The position numbers were made by a program, and so were the translations under genes. Shown here piece by piece: positions 13,812-14,742 of a DNA stretch of 14,742 bases (positions within the stretch are counted from its first letter, which is position 1; each line of letters begins with the position of its first letter). Source of the stretch: Minisyncoccota bacterium (GTDB lineage Bacteria; Patescibacteriota; Minisyncoccia; Phycocordibacterales; DATDWN01); NCBI GenBank assembly GCA_025450615.1, contig JANWHC010000031.1, positions 1-14,742 on the forward strand. Reading direction: 5' to 3'. The notes below the pieces were generated by a model that was not told where the DNA came from, did no database searches, and was given only the letters and a program-made list of their open reading frames with translations.

Positions 13812-14159
13812 ATGAGACACCACAACGCAAACAGAAAATTTGGACGAGTATCAAAAGTTAGAAACGGACTTCTAAAATCTTTGGCGTTGTCATTGGTTAT
13901 GAATGAGAAGATTAAAACTACAGAAGCAAAGGCACGAGAAATACGACCTATTGTTGAAAAGATGGTTACGAAAGGAAAAGGAGCTACTCTAGCAGGAAGA
14001 CGGGCTCTTACCGCTCAATTAGGCCCTACTGGCGCACAAAAGCTAGTTAATGTAATATCTCCGAAGTACGCAAAGCGATCTGGTGGCTATACACGAATAA
14101 CTAAGCTTCCAGCACGACTTTCAGACGGAAGTCTTATGGCTATCGTTGAATTCGTATAG
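13812..14159 (+). CDS. rplQ: 50S ribosomal protein L17
   Basis: L17 lies near the peptide exit side of the 50S subunit. The 115-residue product has the conserved start MRHHNANRKFGRVSKVRNGL, the LALSLVMNEKIKTTEAKAREI helix region and the C-terminal KRSGGYTRITKLPARLSDGS with a typical L17 ending (AIVEFV). Length is normal. It starts 9 nt after rpoA without a Shine-Dalgarno and ends with TAG. Confidence 0.97.
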   Translation: MRHHNANRKFGRVSKVRNGLLKSLALSLVMNEKIKTTEAKAREIRPIVEKMVTKGKGATLAGRRALTAQLGPTGAQKLVNVISPKYAKRSGGYTRITKLPARLSDGSLMAIVEFV

Positions 14160-14174
14160 TAATACAGCAAACCT

Positions 14175-14519
14175 ATGAAATACACATTAGATGCACAAAA
14201 TAAAAGAGTTGGACGAGTAGCTACAGAAGCTGCTGTGTTTCTAATGGGTAAAAATAAAGCTGACTATGCACGAAATAAAATTCCTCAAGTTAAAGTTGAA
14301 ATTATAAATACAGGAAAGGCTTTGATCGAAGAGAAAAAGAAAGAACAAAAAACTTTTGCTCGATATTCAGGATATCCAGGAGGATTACGAAAGCCAAATA
14401 TGGTAGAAACTATTTCAAAGAAGGGTTACAGTGAAGTTTTTAAAGAAGCTGTTTGGGGAATGCTTCCAAAAAATAAACTTCGAGAAAAAATGATGCTTAA
14501 TTTGATAATTACAGAATAA
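14175..14519 (+). CDS. rplM: 50S ribosomal protein L13, short form
   Basis: L13 is an early 50S assembly protein that binds 23S rRNA. The product is only 114 residues, against about 142 in E. coli. The core is clear: LDAQNKRVGRVATEAAVFLMG, EIINTGKALI, ARYSGYPGGLRKP and EAVWGMLPKNKLREKM. About a dozen residues that normally precede the 'D-A-x-x-x-x-x-G-R' segment are missing, as is the C-terminal tail after the LPKN helix (usual 'Y.G..HPH' motif). No alternative upstream start gives the missing N-terminus, since the rplQ stop is 15 nt away. This is a genuinely compact version rather than a frameshift as far as I can see. It is followed by rpsI, its usual partner. Confidence 0.93.
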   Translation: MKYTLDAQNKRVGRVATEAAVFLMGKNKADYARNKIPQVKVEIINTGKALIEEKKKEQKTFARYSGYPGGLRKPNMVETISKKGYSEVFKEAVWGMLPKNKLREKMMLNLIITE

Positions 14520-14524
14520 TTTAT

Positions 14525-14742
14525 ATGGAGAAAGCAGCCCAAAAAAATGAAGAGCGATACATAGAGGGAATCGGACGCCGAAAAACAGCTGTGGCTCGTG
14601 TTCGAATTACTCCAAGCACAAAAACAACTTTTGTAATAAATGACAAAGACTTAGAAAATTATTTTAAAGTTTTAGAGATGCAAAATATTGTAAAGCAACC
14701 TTTCGCAGACATTGCTTCAAAATTTAAAGTTACAGTAAAAGT
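14525..14742 (+). CDS. rpsI: 30S ribosomal protein S9 (3' partial)
   Basis: The window holds the first 72 codons, running off the end. The protein begins MEKAAQKNEERYIEGIGRRK and continues TAVARVRI, the conserved S9 opening; NDKDLENYF and the segment KQPFADIASKFKVTVKV also fit. The normal protein is about 130 residues, so the basic tail that reaches the P-site tRNA is outside the window. It starts 5 nt after rplM, in the standard rplM-rpsI pair, without a Shine-Dalgarno. Confidence 0.95.
   Translation, partial: MEKAAQKNEERYIEGIGRRKTAVARVRITPSTKTTFVINDKDLENYFKVLEMQNIVKQPFADIASKFKVTVK

Noticed and set aside
13382..13825. Long open frame of 147 codons on the minus strand opposite rpoA
   Set aside because: It lies entirely over a certain rpoA/rplQ region, is Ser/Phe/Arg-rich as expected for antisense translation, and resembles no family. 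The other minus-strand open frames (for example 5348-5701, 11811-12098, 1166-1426) fail for the same reason.
1..14742. CRISPR array, tRNA, rRNA, insertion sequence or attachment site
   Set aside because: All gaps are under about 125 nt, none folds like a tRNA by eye, and no spaced direct repeats or transposase genes were seen.

Overview
The window looks like a chromosomal segment of a Candidate Phyla Radiation / Patescibacteria genome, probably a Parcubacteria-type lineage. It is AT-rich (roughly 35-38% GC by eye). All genes are on the + strand and very tightly packed. Several proteins have recognisable CPR forms: a HARE-HTH protein that looks like the tail of a sigma-like factor, a DUF8128-like membrane protein, a short AlaRS without its C-terminal domain, a short ribosomal protein L13, CPR-style MnmA and IF-1, and a membrane-anchored baseplate-J-like protein. 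The lineage is inferred from protein resemblance only.

Layout. 1-421: the 3' end of a HARE-HTH gene and a clear terminator. 432-2717: a conserved CPR membrane protein and the MltG lytic transglycosylase. 2749-3138: a small, locally GC-rich gene for a possible zinc-binding protein, with a TTG start, a strong ribosome binding site and its own terminator. 3143-8070: a housekeeping run of mnmA (tRNA 2-thiouridylase), an ATP-cone plus Mrr-like nuclease fusion, an HD-domain nucleotidase, a uracil-DNA glycosylase lacking all four usual iron-sulfur cysteines, and alaS. 8060-10776: an FtsA/PilM-like actin-fold protein followed by a single-pass baseplate-J-like protein. 10810-14742: a good promoter and then the alpha-type ribosomal operon infA-rpmJ-rpsM-rpsK-rpsD-rpoA-rplQ-rplM-rpsI, with the last gene cut by the window edge and a second promoter directly before rpoA.

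How it works together. Most of the window is core translation, transcription, tRNA and envelope machinery. The most interesting structural signal is regulatory. TATAAT-like -10 boxes sit about 6-7 nt before several start codons and often contain the stop codon of the previous gene. This suggests separately promoted leaderless mRNAs rather than one classical operon. It fits the near absence of Shine-Dalgarno sequences: the small TTG-start gene is the clear exception. No mobile element, CRISPR array, tRNA or rRNA was found, and no stretch over 300 bases lacks a gene. I did not find a clear new defence or mobile system. The best candidates for novelty are the cysteine-free UDG, the ATP-cone nuclease with its nucleotide-metabolism neighbours, the actin-like/baseplate-J pair and the small zinc-like gene.
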